A stretch of DNA of 7,651 nt from an uncultured Actinoplanes sp. Its GTDB lineage: Bacteria; Actinomycetota; Actinomycetes; Mycobacteriales; Micromonosporaceae. Shown here piece after piece: positions 1-5,978 of the stretch. Position numbers and translations under genes: made by a program. The stretch lies in assembly GCA_934667465.1 (NCBI GenBank), contig CAKUMG010000244.1, positions 1 through 7,651 on the forward strand. The letters run 5' to 3'. Under the pieces are notes generated by a model. The model was not told the origin of the DNA and did not search any database. It was given only the letters and a program-made list of their open reading frames with translations. Position 1 is the stretch's first letter. Each line of letters starts with the position of its first letter.

Positions 1-29
1 GGGGGGGGGGGGGGGGGGGGGGGGGGGGG
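1..29. repeat. 29-base poly-G run at the window edge
   Basis: The window opens with 29 consecutive G residues, then C, then GGG. Nothing else in the window has a homopolymer near this length. Its position at the extreme edge suggests a contig end with no-signal G calls of the kind two-colour sequencing produces, rather than a real tract. A true G-tract (G-quadruplex or phase-variable run) is possible but less likely. Confidence 0.9.
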
Positions 30-178
30 CGGGACCCCGTACGAGCGATCGGTCTGCAAAAGCCTGCAGGCGGGCACCCGGCCGCCGATGATGGCTGTGA
101 CACCGGCGACGTCGAGAAGTGGTTTAGAAGTGCCGGTGAGGGCTCCTGTGGTCCCCTGCCGGGTCCGTCGGTGCCGCG

Positions 179-200
179 ATTGGTCAACCGGTTGACCAAT
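179..200. promoter_or_regulatory. Perfect 22-bp palindromic operator
   Basis: The half-site ATTGGTCAACC is followed at once by its exact reverse complement GGTTGACCAAT, an 11+11 perfect inverted repeat with no spacer. Symmetry breaks at the next pair (G178/T201). A symmetric site with a CCGG centre is typical of dimeric sugar-responsive repressors such as LacI/GalR or ROK proteins, and the site lies upstream of a sugar-import operon. The ROK gene at 4737-5948 is the only sugar-type regulator in the window and so the first candidate ligand, but the pairing is inference. The right half contains TTGACC (192-197), which could serve as a -35 box with GACCCT (215-220) as a poor -10 at 17-bp spacing; binding would then occlude the promoter. 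Confidence 0.8.
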
Positions 201-265
201 TCGGGCGCCGGAGTGACCCTGCGGGAGCGAACCGTCGCTTGTGGTCCCGAGTGCCCGGTTCTTGA

Positions 266-282
266 TTACCGGATTGTTACCG
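266..282 (+). repeat. TTACCG direct repeats, 11-bp period
   Basis: TTACCG occurs at 266-271 and again at 277-282, so the copies start 11 bp apart, about one helical turn, placing both on the same face of DNA. Such spacing is typical of tandem-binding activators (OmpR/SARP-type) but short hexamers also recur by chance. The pair lies 20 bp upstream of the candidate promoter at 302-331, a sensible place for an activator. No regulator for it is identifiable in the window. Confidence 0.3.
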
Positions 283-301
283 AAGTCGGCGATCTCGAAA
301 C

Positions 302-331
302 TTGCGAATCATCTTCACGGCGGAATAGGTT
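302..331 (+). promoter_or_regulatory. Candidate vegetative promoter of the sugar operon
   Basis: TTGCGA (302-307) and TAGGTT (326-331) are separated by 18 bp. TAGGTT fits the actinobacterial housekeeping -10 consensus TAGRRT exactly, and TTGCGA keeps the TTG of the -35. Transcription would start near 338, giving a leader of about 40 nt to the small ORF at 378 and 66 nt to mmsA. If this is the main promoter, the palindrome at 179-200 is about 150 bp upstream of the start site, too far for simple steric repression. An alternative promoter overlapping the palindrome is therefore also considered. Confidence 0.4.
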
Positions 332-377
332 GCCGTCGGCAACAAAATACCGAACTCTTTCCCCTGCGGAGGCATCC

Positions 378-407
378 ATGACGTTCGAGAGGTGGTGCCT
401 GCGATGA
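378..407 (+). CDS. Possible 9-codon leader peptide ORF coupled to mmsA
   Basis: ATG at 378 begins a nine-residue peptide, MTFERWCLR, ending in TGA at 405-407. It has a strong ribosome binding site, GGAGG at 368-372, five bases before the ATG, as good as any in the window. Its stop overlaps the mmsA start as ATGA (404-407), the same arrangement that links mmsA to mmsB. This is what a translational-coupling leader would look like: ribosomes finishing the peptide are positioned on the mmsA start. The peptide contains single Trp, Cys and Leu codons but no run of any one residue, so classical amino-acid attenuation is not suggested. It might instead be chance, with the GGAGG simply an extra upstream Shine-Dalgarno site. 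Function is inferred from layout only. Confidence 0.4.
   Translation: MTFERWCLR
387..395 (+). promoter_or_regulatory. Ribosome binding site that sets the mmsA start
   Basis: GAGAGGTGG ends eight bases before ATG 404. Two in-frame GTG codons at 392 and 395 lie within or at the end of this site and so cannot use it. This supports ATG 404 as the start. Confidence 0.65.
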
Positions 408-1954
408 CGACAGACGCCCCGGTCCTCCTGGAGATGCGCTCCATCACCAAGGAGTTCCCCGGAGTCAAGGCGCTCTCCGACGTCAACCTGGTCGTCAAGG
501 CCGGCGAGATCCACGCCATCTGTGGGGAGAACGGTGCCGGCAAGTCGACGCTGATGAAGGTGCTCAGCGGCGTCTACCCCCACGGCTCCTACTCCGGTGA
601 CATCGTTTACCTCGGCAACGAGGCGCGCTTCTCCGACATCCGGCAGAGCGAGCGCGCGGGCATCGTGATCATCCACCAGGAGCTCGCGCTGATCCCGGAC
701 ATGTCGATCACCGAGAACATCTTCCTCGGCAACGAGCCGCGCAAGTTCGGTGCGATCGACTGGAAGTCCGCGCAGAAGCAGGCGCTCGACCTGATGGCGC
801 GCGTCGGCCTCGACGAGGACCCCGACACGCTCATCAAGGACATCGGCGTCGGCAAGCAGCAGCTGGTCGAGATCGCGAAGGCGTTCGCCAAGAACGTCAA
901 GCTGCTCATCCTCGACGAGCCCACCGCGGCGCTCAACGAGGCCGACTCGCAGCACCTGCTCGACCTGCTGCGCGGCCTGCGCGAGCGCGGCATCACCTCG
1001 ATCATGATCTCGCACAAGCTGAACGAGATCGAGGCGATCAGCGACTCCATCACGATCCTGCGTGACGGCAAGAGCGTCGAGACCCTCGACGTCAAGGCCG
1101 ACGGCGTCGACGAGGACCGCATCGTGCGGGGCATGGTCGGCCGCGAGCTGAGCAGCCGGTTCCCGGACCACACCCCGAACATCGGCGAGGTGTTCTTCGA
1201 GGTCCGCGACTGGAACGTGCGGCACCCGATCTCCGCCGACCGGCTGGTCTGCAAGAACGAGAGCTTCCAGGTGCGCCGCGGCGAGATCGTCGGTTTCGCC
1301 GGGCTCATGGGCGCCGGCCGCACCGAGCTGGCGATGAGCATCTTCGGCCGCTCCTACGGCGTCTGGCAGTCCGGGACGATCGTCAAGGACGGCAAGGAGA
1401 TCCAGCTCAAGTCGGTCGCCGACGCCATCCACCACGGCCTGGCCTACGTCAGCGAGGACCGCAAGGCGATCGGCCTCAACCTGCTCGACGACATCAAGAC
1501 GTCGACGGTGGCCGCCAAGCTCTCCAAGATCTCGCACCGCGGCGTGCTCAGCCAGTCCGAGGAGTACGAGGCCGCGGAGGCGTACCGCAAGGAGCTGCGC
1601 ACCAAGGCTCCCACGGTCGACGAGGGCGTCTCCAAGCTCTCCGGCGGCAACCAGCAGAAGGTCGTCCTGGCGAAGTGGATGTTCACCGACCCGGACCTGC
1701 TGATCCTCGACGAGCCCACCCGCGGCATCGACGTGGGCGCGAAGTACGAGATCTACGGCATCATCCAGCGGCTCGCCGACCAGGGGAAGGGCGTCATCGT
1801 CATCTCCTCGGAGCTGCCTGAGCTGATCGGGCTCTGCGACCGCATCTACACCGTGTTCGAAGGCCAGATCACCGGCGAACTCAGCCGGGAGCAGGCGGAC
1901 CCGGAAACCCTCATGAAGCAGATGACCTCGACGAAGAAGATGCAGACCCGATGA
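404..1954 (+). CDS. mmsA: Multiple-monosaccharide ABC transporter ATPase MmsA (GguA type)
   Basis: This 516-residue cytoplasmic protein is the energy-coupling subunit of a CUT2-class sugar importer, with two ATPase domains in one chain. Domain 1 has Walker [10 protein letters not shown] (41-49), a signature variant VGKQQ (149-153), Walker B LLILDE (167-172) and switch His204. Domain 2 has a degenerate Walker [10 protein letters not shown] (300-308) with Arg in place of the Lys, a canonical signature LSGGNQQK (412-419), Walker B LLILDE (432-437), and no switch His (ISSELPEL). One degenerate P-loop is normal for RbsA/XylG/AraG-like proteins, so only domain 1 is expected to hydrolyse ATP efficiently. 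The segment after Walker A ([11 protein letters not shown]) and the overall length match the MmsA/GguA branch rather than RbsA. ATG 404 is chosen for its Shine-Dalgarno; the stop overlaps mmsB by 4 nt. The symbol mmsA is also used for methylmalonate-semialdehyde dehydrogenase, which this is not. Confidence 0.93.
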   Translation: MTTDAPVLLEMRSITKEFPGVKALSDVNLVVKAGEIHAICGENGAGKSTLMKVLSGVYPHGSYSGDIVYLGNEARFSDIRQSERAGIVIIHQELALIPDMSITENIFLGNEPRKFGAIDWKSAQKQALDLMARVGLDEDPDTLIKDIGVGKQQLVEIAKAFAKNVKLLILDEPTAALNEADSQHLLDLLRGLRERGITSIMISHKLNEIEAISDSITILRDGKSVETLDVKADGVDEDRIVRGMVGRELSSRFPDHTPNIGEVFFEVRDWNVRHPISADRLVCKNESFQVRRGEIVGFAGLMGAGRTELAMSIFGRSYGVWQSGTIVKDGKEIQLKSVADAIHHGLAYVSEDRKAIGLNLLDDIKTSTVAAKLSKISHRGVLSQSEEYEAAEAYRKELRTKAPTVDEGVSKLSGGNQQKVVLAKWMFTDPDLLILDEPTRGIDVGAKYEIYGIIQRLADQGKGVIVISSELPELIGLCDRIYTVFEGQITGELSREQADPETLMKQMTSTKKMQTR

Positions 1955-3273
1955 GCCGATTCAAGGAACTCCAGAAGAACCTCTTCGGAGGTACGACCTC
2001 CAACGCCCGCCAGTTCGGCATGATCTTCACGCTGCTGGCGATCGTGCTGCTGTTCCAGTTCCTCACCGCGAACCGCGCGGGTGTGGGCTTCGGGGACGGC
2101 CTGACGCTGCGGTCGGACAACCTGATCGCGTTGTTCCAGCAGAACTCGTACATCCTGATCCTGGCCATCGGCATGCTGATGGTGATCGTCGCCGGCCACA
2201 TCGACCTCTCGGTCGGCTCGGTCGCCGCGTTCACCGGCATCCTGGTCGCCAAGGCCATGACGGAGTGGGACTTCCCCTGGCCCGTCGGCATCCTCTTCGG
2301 CCTCGCCATCGGCGCGGTCATCGGTGCCTGGCAGGGCTTCTGGGTCGCCTACGTCGGTGTCCCCGCGTTCATCGTGACGCTGGCCGGCATGCTGCTGTTC
2401 CGCGGCGCCAACCAGTACGTCGGCAACGCGAACACGATCCCCGTGCCCGAGGGCTTCCGGGACATCGGCGCGGGCTTCCTGCCCGAGGTCGGCCCGAACA
2501 CCGGCTACAACAACCTGACGCTGCTGCTCGGCCTCGCCGCCTGCGTCGCCGTCGTGTGGCGCGAGTGGCAGTCCCGCCGCACCCGCGTGCAGATGAACGC
2601 CGAGCCGGCCCCGATCTGGGTCTCCGCGATCCGGGTCGGCGTCATGCTGGCCGTGCTGATCTTCGTCACCCTGCGCTTCGCGGGCGGCCGGGTCGGCACC
2701 AGCTTCCCGATCTCCGGCCTCATCCTCGTGGTGCTGGTCCTGGTCTACAGCTTCTACACCCGCAACACCGCGGGCGGCCGGTACATCTACGCGGTCGGCG
2801 GCAACTCCCGCGCCGCGGAGCTCTCCGGCGTGAAGCTGCAGCGGGTCAACTTCTTCGTCATGATGAACATGTCCGTGCTCGCCGCGCTGGCCGGCATGAT
2901 CTTCGTGGCCCGCTCCGCTGCCTCCGGCCCGCAGGACGGCCTGAGCTGGGAGCTCGACGCGATCGCTGCCGTGTTCATCGGCGGCGCCGCGGTCTCCGGC
3001 GGCATCGGCACGATCTCCGGCTCGATCGTCGGCGGTCTGGTCATGGCCGTGCTCAACAACGGCCTCCAGCTGCTGGGCGTCGGCTCGGACCAGGTGCAGA
3101 TCATCAAGGGCCTGGTGCTGCTGCTCGCGGTGGCCCTCGACGTCTACAACAAGAGCCAGGGGCGCTTCTCGATCATCGGGACGCTCTCCCGGCCGTTCCA
3201 GCGGGGCGGCTCCGATGCCCCGGCGTCGCCGGAAGCGGGCAAGCAGCCCGCCAAGACGACGGTGGCCGGCTGA
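1951..3273 (+). CDS. mmsB: Multiple-monosaccharide ABC transporter permease MmsB (GguB type)
   Basis: This 440-residue integral membrane protein forms the translocation path of the importer. A short polar N-terminus is followed by a first hydrophobic segment ([15 protein letters not shown]) and then about nine or ten further membrane segments. The diagnostic CUT2 permease block [16 protein letters not shown] is present, with GHIDLSVGS at 82-90. Later comes the cytoplasmic-loop motif [20 protein letters not shown] that contacts the ATPase. A hydrophilic region ([15 protein letters not shown]) splits the middle segments, as in the XylH/GguB group. The final 25 or so residues are a polar tail rich in Ala, Pro and Lys. 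The start ATG overlaps the mmsA stop (ATGA), with a weak purine-rich GAAGAAGA (1933-1940) ten bases upstream, so translation probably depends on coupling. The name mmsB is also used for hydroxyisobutyrate dehydrogenase, which is unrelated. Confidence 0.92.
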   Translation: MSRFKELQKNLFGGTTSNARQFGMIFTLLAIVLLFQFLTANRAGVGFGDGLTLRSDNLIALFQQNSYILILAIGMLMVIVAGHIDLSVGSVAAFTGILVAKAMTEWDFPWPVGILFGLAIGAVIGAWQGFWVAYVGVPAFIVTLAGMLLFRGANQYVGNANTIPVPEGFRDIGAGFLPEVGPNTGYNNLTLLLGLAACVAVVWREWQSRRTRVQMNAEPAPIWVSAIRVGVMLAVLIFVTLRFAGGRVGTSFPISGLILVVLVLVYSFYTRNTAGGRYIYAVGGNSRAAELSGVKLQRVNFFVMMNMSVLAALAGMIFVARSAASGPQDGLSWELDAIAAVFIGGAAVSGGIGTISGSIVGGLVMAVLNNGLQLLGVGSDQVQIIKGLVLLLAVALDVYNKSQGRFSIIGTLSRPFQRGGSDAPASPEAGKQPAKTTVAG

Positions 3274-3287
3274 CGGTCGCCACACCC

Positions 3288-3309
3288 GGGTGGCCGGCAA
3301 CGGCCACCC
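3288..3309 (+). promoter_or_regulatory. Intercistronic hairpin with GCAA tetraloop
   Basis: GGGTGGCCG (3288-3296) pairs perfectly with CGGCCACCC (3301-3309) across the loop GCAA, a GNRA tetraloop. It lies 15 bases after the mmsB stop and 52 bases before the chvE start. No T-run follows (AACCCCCTCTC), so it is not a standard terminator. Such stems between cistrons commonly protect mRNA ends and let binding-protein genes be expressed at a different level from the membrane subunits. The 10-mer GGTGGCCGGC that starts inside this stem (3289-3298) also occurs at 3261-3270 at the end of mmsB. The right arm could therefore pair with either copy. Confidence 0.65.
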
Positions 3310-3361
3310 AACCCCCTCTCACCCTGTTTCACCTGTTCAAAAAGAAGGGTCTATCCCCGAG

Positions 3362-4465
3362 ATGCGTAATTTCTTCAGCAAGTCGGTGGCCATCGGCGCC
3401 GTCGCCGCGCTGGCTCTGACCGCGTGTGGCTCCGGCCGTGAGGGCGACTCCGAGGGTGGCGACAGCGGCGCCGCCGCCGGCTTCGCCGCCAACTCCCTGA
3501 TCGGTGTCGCGCTCCCCGCGAAGACCTCGGAGAACTGGGTCCTCGCCGGTGACCTGTTCACCAACGGCCTCAAGGAAGCCGGCTTCCAGGCCGACGTCCA
3601 GTACGCCGGTGCGTCGACCACCGTCGCCGACCAGCAGGCCCAGATCACCGCGATGACGACCAAGGGCGCCAAGGTCATCATCATCGGCGCGACCGACGCC
3701 GCGCAGCTGTCGACCCAGGTCGCCGCCGCGCACGCCGCCGGTGCCAAGGTCATCGCGTACGACCGCCTCATCACCAACACGCCGGACCTCGACTACTACG
3801 TCGCGTTCGACAACTTCAAGGTCGGCCAGCTCCAGGGCCAGGCCCTGCTGGACGGCATGAAGGCCAAGAAGGCGACCGGCCCGTGGAACGTCGAGCTCTT
3901 CTCGGGCTCGCCGGACGACAACAACGCCGGTGTGTTCTTCAACGGCGCGATGGACGTGCTCAAGCCGGCCATCGACAAGGGCGACGTCAAGGTCGTCTCG
4001 GGTCAGACCGACGTCAAGCAGACCGCCATCCAGGGCTGGAAGGCCGAGGGTGCGCAGGCCCGCATGGACCAGCTGCTGACCTCGAGCTACGGCAACGTGG
4101 AGCTGGACGGCGTCCTCTCCCCGAACGACACCCTCGCGCGCGCCATCATCACCTCGGTGAAGAGCCGTAACAAGCCCGTCCCGGTCGTCACCGGTCAGGA
4201 CTCCGAGGTCGAGTCGATCAAGTCGATCATGGCCGGCGAGCAGTACATGACCATCAACAAGGACACCCGCAACCTGGTGACCGAGTCGATCAACATGGTC
4301 AAGGCGCTGCAGACCGGTGCCAAGCCGCAGGTCAACGACACCGAGTCGTACAACAACGGCAGCAAGGTCGTCGAGACCTTCCTGCTCCCGCCGGTCGCCG
4401 TGACCAAGGCCAACGCGGCCGAGGCCTACGCGAACGACCCGAAGCTCGCGCCGCTCACCAAGTAG
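3362..4465 (+). CDS. chvE: ChvE-like lipoprotein monosaccharide-binding protein
   Basis: This 367-residue solute-binding protein captures sugar outside the membrane and delivers it to MmsB. The signal peptide MRNFFSKSVAIGAVAALALTAC has a basic start, a hydrophobic core and lipobox LTAC, so Cys22 should be lipidated and anchor the protein. A Gly/Ser/Asp-rich linker follows. The two-lobed periplasmic-binding fold (type 1, Peripla_BP_4) starts at IGVALPAKTSENW. Family motifs shared with ChvE include IAYDRLI, YYVAFDNFKVGQLQ, ELFSGSPDDNNA (178-189), VLSPNDTLA and GQDSE (278-282). ChvE itself binds several aldose monosaccharides; the exact ligand here is unknown. ATG 3362 is the only start that gives a proper signal peptide, yet the nearest Shine-Dalgarno, GAAGGG (3344-3349), is 12 bases away, longer than usual. 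It lies third in the operon after the 3288-3309 hairpin and before a strong terminator. Confidence 0.93.
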   Translation: MRNFFSKSVAIGAVAALALTACGSGREGDSEGGDSGAAAGFAANSLIGVALPAKTSENWVLAGDLFTNGLKEAGFQADVQYAGASTTVADQQAQITAMTTKGAKVIIIGATDAAQLSTQVAAAHAAGAKVIAYDRLITNTPDLDYYVAFDNFKVGQLQGQALLDGMKAKKATGPWNVELFSGSPDDNNAGVFFNGAMDVLKPAIDKGDVKVVSGQTDVKQTAIQGWKAEGAQARMDQLLTSSYGNVELDGVLSPNDTLARAIITSVKSRNKPVPVVTGQDSEVESIKSIMAGEQYMTINKDTRNLVTESINMVKALQTGAKPQVNDTESYNNGSKVVETFLLPPVAVTKANAAEAYANDPKLAPLTK

Positions 4466-4504
4466 GTGGCACGGCCCCTCGCGGGCTGAGCATGGACGGC
4501 CCTT

Positions 4505-4533
4505 GGGTCCCCGGAGTCCGTCTCCGGGGACCC
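4505..4533 (+). terminator. Rho-independent terminator of the sugar operon
   Basis: GGGTCCCCGGAG (4505-4516) pairs perfectly with CTCCGGGGACCC (4522-4533) around a five-base loop TCCGT. The 12-bp GC-rich stem is followed by TTCCCGTTTC, a broken T-tract as is usual in high-GC actinobacteria. It lies 39 bases after the chvE stop and separates the transporter from the ROK gene, implying the regulator has its own promoter. Confidence 0.88.
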
Positions 4534-4558
4534 TTCCCGTTTCATCGGCTACCTTCTT

Positions 4559-4576
4559 AACCGATTCAGGTACGGT
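4559..4576 (+). promoter_or_regulatory. Weak candidate promoter/operator for the ROK gene
   Basis: TACGGT (4571-4576) fits the TAnnnT -10 pattern, but I find no good -35 box at 17-18 bp. Just upstream, AACCGATT (4559-4566) matches seven of eight bases of the centre AACCGGTT of the 179-200 palindrome; the flanking bases match poorly. If real, it would put a degenerate copy of the same operator in the spacer of the ROK promoter, consistent with autoregulation. The match is short enough to be chance. Confidence 0.2.
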
Positions 4577-4684
4577 CCGATTTCTCCGCGGAACGGTCCT
4601 CGCGTCCGATCGCGGCCCGCTCGGTCACGTCCGGCCGGGTCGCGCCGGTTCGGGCGCGCCGGGACCGGGCACGTCGAGTCCGGA

Positions 4685-4723
4685 CATCGCGCTCGATCAT
4701 CGCGTTCGATCATCGCGTTCGAA
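4685..4723 (+). repeat. 13-bp tandem repeat in the ROK leader
   Basis: CGATCATCGCGTT occurs twice in perfect tandem (4694-4706 and 4707-4719), and a partial, imperfect copy (ACATCGCGCT) precedes it from 4684. The second unit also makes an inverted repeat TTCGA (4705-4709) / TCGAA (4719-4723). The block ends exactly where the ribosome binding site begins. It may be a binding site in the leader, or simple slippage duplication. Confidence 0.75.
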
Positions 4724-4728
4724 AGGAG
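4723..4728 (+). promoter_or_regulatory. Ribosome binding site that sets the ROK start
   Basis: AAGGAG stands eight bases before GTG 4737. The same frame is open upstream to about 4503, but that would translate the terminator and the tandem repeat, so this site decides the start in favour of GTG 4737. Confidence 0.8.
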
Positions 4729-4736
4729 CCCCGCTC

Positions 4737-5948
4737 GTGGTACTGCCGCTGCGGCGTGGGCAGCGCGCCGAGAACCCGGCCGCCGCCCGGTCCGGCTCCA
4801 CCGCCGGGCAGGAGGAGGTCCGCCGGCACAACCTGGGCGCGCTGCTGCGCCACGTGCACGTGCACGGGCCGACCTCGCGCGCCGAGCTGACCACGCGGCT
4901 CGGGCTCAACCGCAGCACGATCGGGGCGCTCGCCGCGGACCTGACCGCCGCCGGCCTGGTCACCGAGGAGCGGGCCACCGGCGCCCGGCGCGCCGGCCGG
5001 CCGTCCCTGGTGGTGAGCCCGCGTTCCGGCGCGGTCCACGCCAATGCGCTCAGCGTCGAACCGGACCGGGTGCGCGCGGCCCGCGTCGGGCTCGGCGGCG
5101 AGATCCTGGGGCTGCGGGAGACCGTACGGCCGCGGGGGTCCTCGCTGCTCGACACGGTCCCGCTGCTCGCCGCCATGGTCCGGTCGCTCGCGCCCGGCGA
5201 GGAGTCACGCTGCGCCGGGGGAGCGGTGGCCGTCTCGGACACCACCCGGGCCGGCGACGGCAGCCTCGGCATCGCGGGCCTCGACGACACGCTCACCGCG
5301 GCGCTCGACGCGGAACTGGGCGGGCCCGGCTACGTGGCGGGCGACCTCGCCGACATCGCCGCCCTCGCCGAGCACACCCGCGGGGTGGCGGCCGGCGTCG
5401 ACGACCTGCTCTACCTGCACGGCGACCTCGGGGTCAGCGCCGGCATCGTCACCGGCGGCCGGCTCGTCATCGGGCACAGCGGGCACAGCGGCAAGGTCGG
5501 CCACATGGTCGTCAACCCCGACGGCCGGCGCTGCGGCTGCGGCTCGCGCGGCTGCTGGGAGACCGAGATCGGCCCCGAGGCGCTGCTCCGGCACGCCGGC
5601 CTGGTCCCCGCCCCGGAGGTCGGCGCCCTGACCGTCGTCCGCGCCGCGGCCCTCGGCGACCAGCGCGCGGCGCACGCCCTCGAACGCGTCGGCGACTGGC
5701 TCGGCTTCGGCGTCGCCAACCTGGTCAACGTGTTCAACCCGGACCTCGTGGTCTTCGGCGGCACCCTGAGCGAGGTGTACGAGGCTGCGTCGCACGCGGT
5801 CCGGCGCCGGCTCAACTCCATGGCGCTGCCCGCCTCCCGCCTGCACCTCCAGTTGCGCGCCGCGACCCTGGGCCGCGACGCCCCTCTCGTCGGCGCGGCG
5901 GAACTGGCGCTCGACCCGCTGCTCTCCGACCCCCTCGGCAGCGCCTGA
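4737..5948 (+). CDS. ROK-family transcriptional regulator
   Basis: This 403-residue cytoplasmic regulator of the NagC/Mlc/XylR type has a DNA-binding N-terminus and a sugar-kinase-like sensor C-terminus. A winged helix covers about 30-90, with helix-turn-helix TSRAELTTRLGLNRSTIGALAADL (46-69) and the usual GRPS after the wing (87-90). The ROK zinc site is intact: His256, Cys266, Cys268 and Cys273, in HMVVNPDGRRCGCGSRGC, with the same spacing as in E. coli Mlc. Two key positions differ from kinases. There is no N-terminal DxGxT phosphate motif, as expected of repressors, and the GExGH sugar-contact motif reads GKVGH (252-256), with Lys253 for Glu. The NDAN-like region is also degenerate (GDLADIAALAEH). 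It sits downstream of a sugar importer on the same strand behind a terminator and is the likely controller of that operon. Whether sugar still acts as inducer is open given Lys253. Confidence 0.9.
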   Translation: MVLPLRRGQRAENPAAARSGSTAGQEEVRRHNLGALLRHVHVHGPTSRAELTTRLGLNRSTIGALAADLTAAGLVTEERATGARRAGRPSLVVSPRSGAVHANALSVEPDRVRAARVGLGGEILGLRETVRPRGSSLLDTVPLLAAMVRSLAPGEESRCAGGAVAVSDTTRAGDGSLGIAGLDDTLTAALDAELGGPGYVAGDLADIAALAEHTRGVAAGVDDLLYLHGDLGVSAGIVTGGRLVIGHSGHSGKVGHMVVNPDGRRCGCGSRGCWETEIGPEALLRHAGLVPAPEVGALTVVRAAALGDQRAAHALERVGDWLGFGVANLVNVFNPDLVVFGGTLSEVYEAASHAVRRRLNSMALPASRLHLQLRAATLGRDAPLVGAAELALDPLLSDPLGSA

Positions 5949-5954
5949 CCCCCT

Positions 5955-5978
5955 CCCGCCCCGGCTCACCCCGGCGGG
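5955..5978. terminator. Possible shared terminator of the convergent genes
   Basis: The ROK gene and the WYL gene converge with only 17 bp between stops. CCCGCC (5955-5960) and GGCGGG (5973-5978) can form a 6-bp stem across a 12-base loop and would serve either direction. There is no T-run on either side and it runs into the 3' end of the WYL gene, so support is weak. Confidence 0.25.

Larger units (their letters stand above)
30..377. other. Non-coding leader region upstream of the sugar operon
   Basis: No gene is convincing here. One plus-strand frame stays open from the left edge to position 407, but its third-position base use is mixed, unlike the strongly GC-biased third positions of the real genes. 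It also reads straight through a perfect palindrome and has no ribosome binding site at its possible GTG start (171). The region holds the 22-bp palindrome, a pair of TTACCG direct repeats and candidate promoter elements, each listed separately. It is best read as the control region of the transporter operon that starts at 378-404. Confidence 0.7.

Noticed and set aside
181..198. DasR (dre-type) site in the palindrome
   Set aside because: The half-sites TGGTC and GACCA match, but they are 8 bp apart instead of the 2 bp of the dre consensus as I recall it, so a DasR call is not supported.
171..407. 78-codon plus-strand ORF starting GTG 171
   Set aside because: No ribosome binding site, mixed third-position base use, reads through the perfect palindrome and the promoter candidate. 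Only its last nine codons (from ATG 378) have initiation signals.
300..1100. Inactivated second ATPase site in MmsA as a novelty
   Set aside because: The degenerate P-loop (coded near 1301-1327) is standard for this sugar-transporter ATPase family.
266..1537. Long minus-strand ORF antisense to mmsA
   Set aside because: It is an Asp/Val/Leu/Arg-rich antisense shadow of the GC-biased mmsA codons, with no recognisable domain.
1846..3300. 484-codon minus-strand ORF antisense to mmsB
   Set aside because: Low-complexity composition (Asp, Glu, Gln, His, Arg, Ala) typical of an opposite-strand shadow; the plus strand encodes a clear permease.
3288..3309. Intrinsic terminator between mmsB and chvE
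   Set aside because: The stem is strong, but no T-tract follows and ending transcription here would cut the binding protein from its transporter. It is better seen as an intercistronic stabilising or attenuating hairpin.
2265..3419. 384-codon plus-strand ORF in another frame of mmsB
   Set aside because: Arg/Pro/Ala-rich frame-shifted shadow without a motif; mmsB in the right frame explains the sequence.
4503..4736. N-terminal extension of the ROK protein
   Set aside because: The frame is open but would translate the 12-bp-stem terminator and the tandem repeat, and GTG 4737 has a good ribosome binding site.
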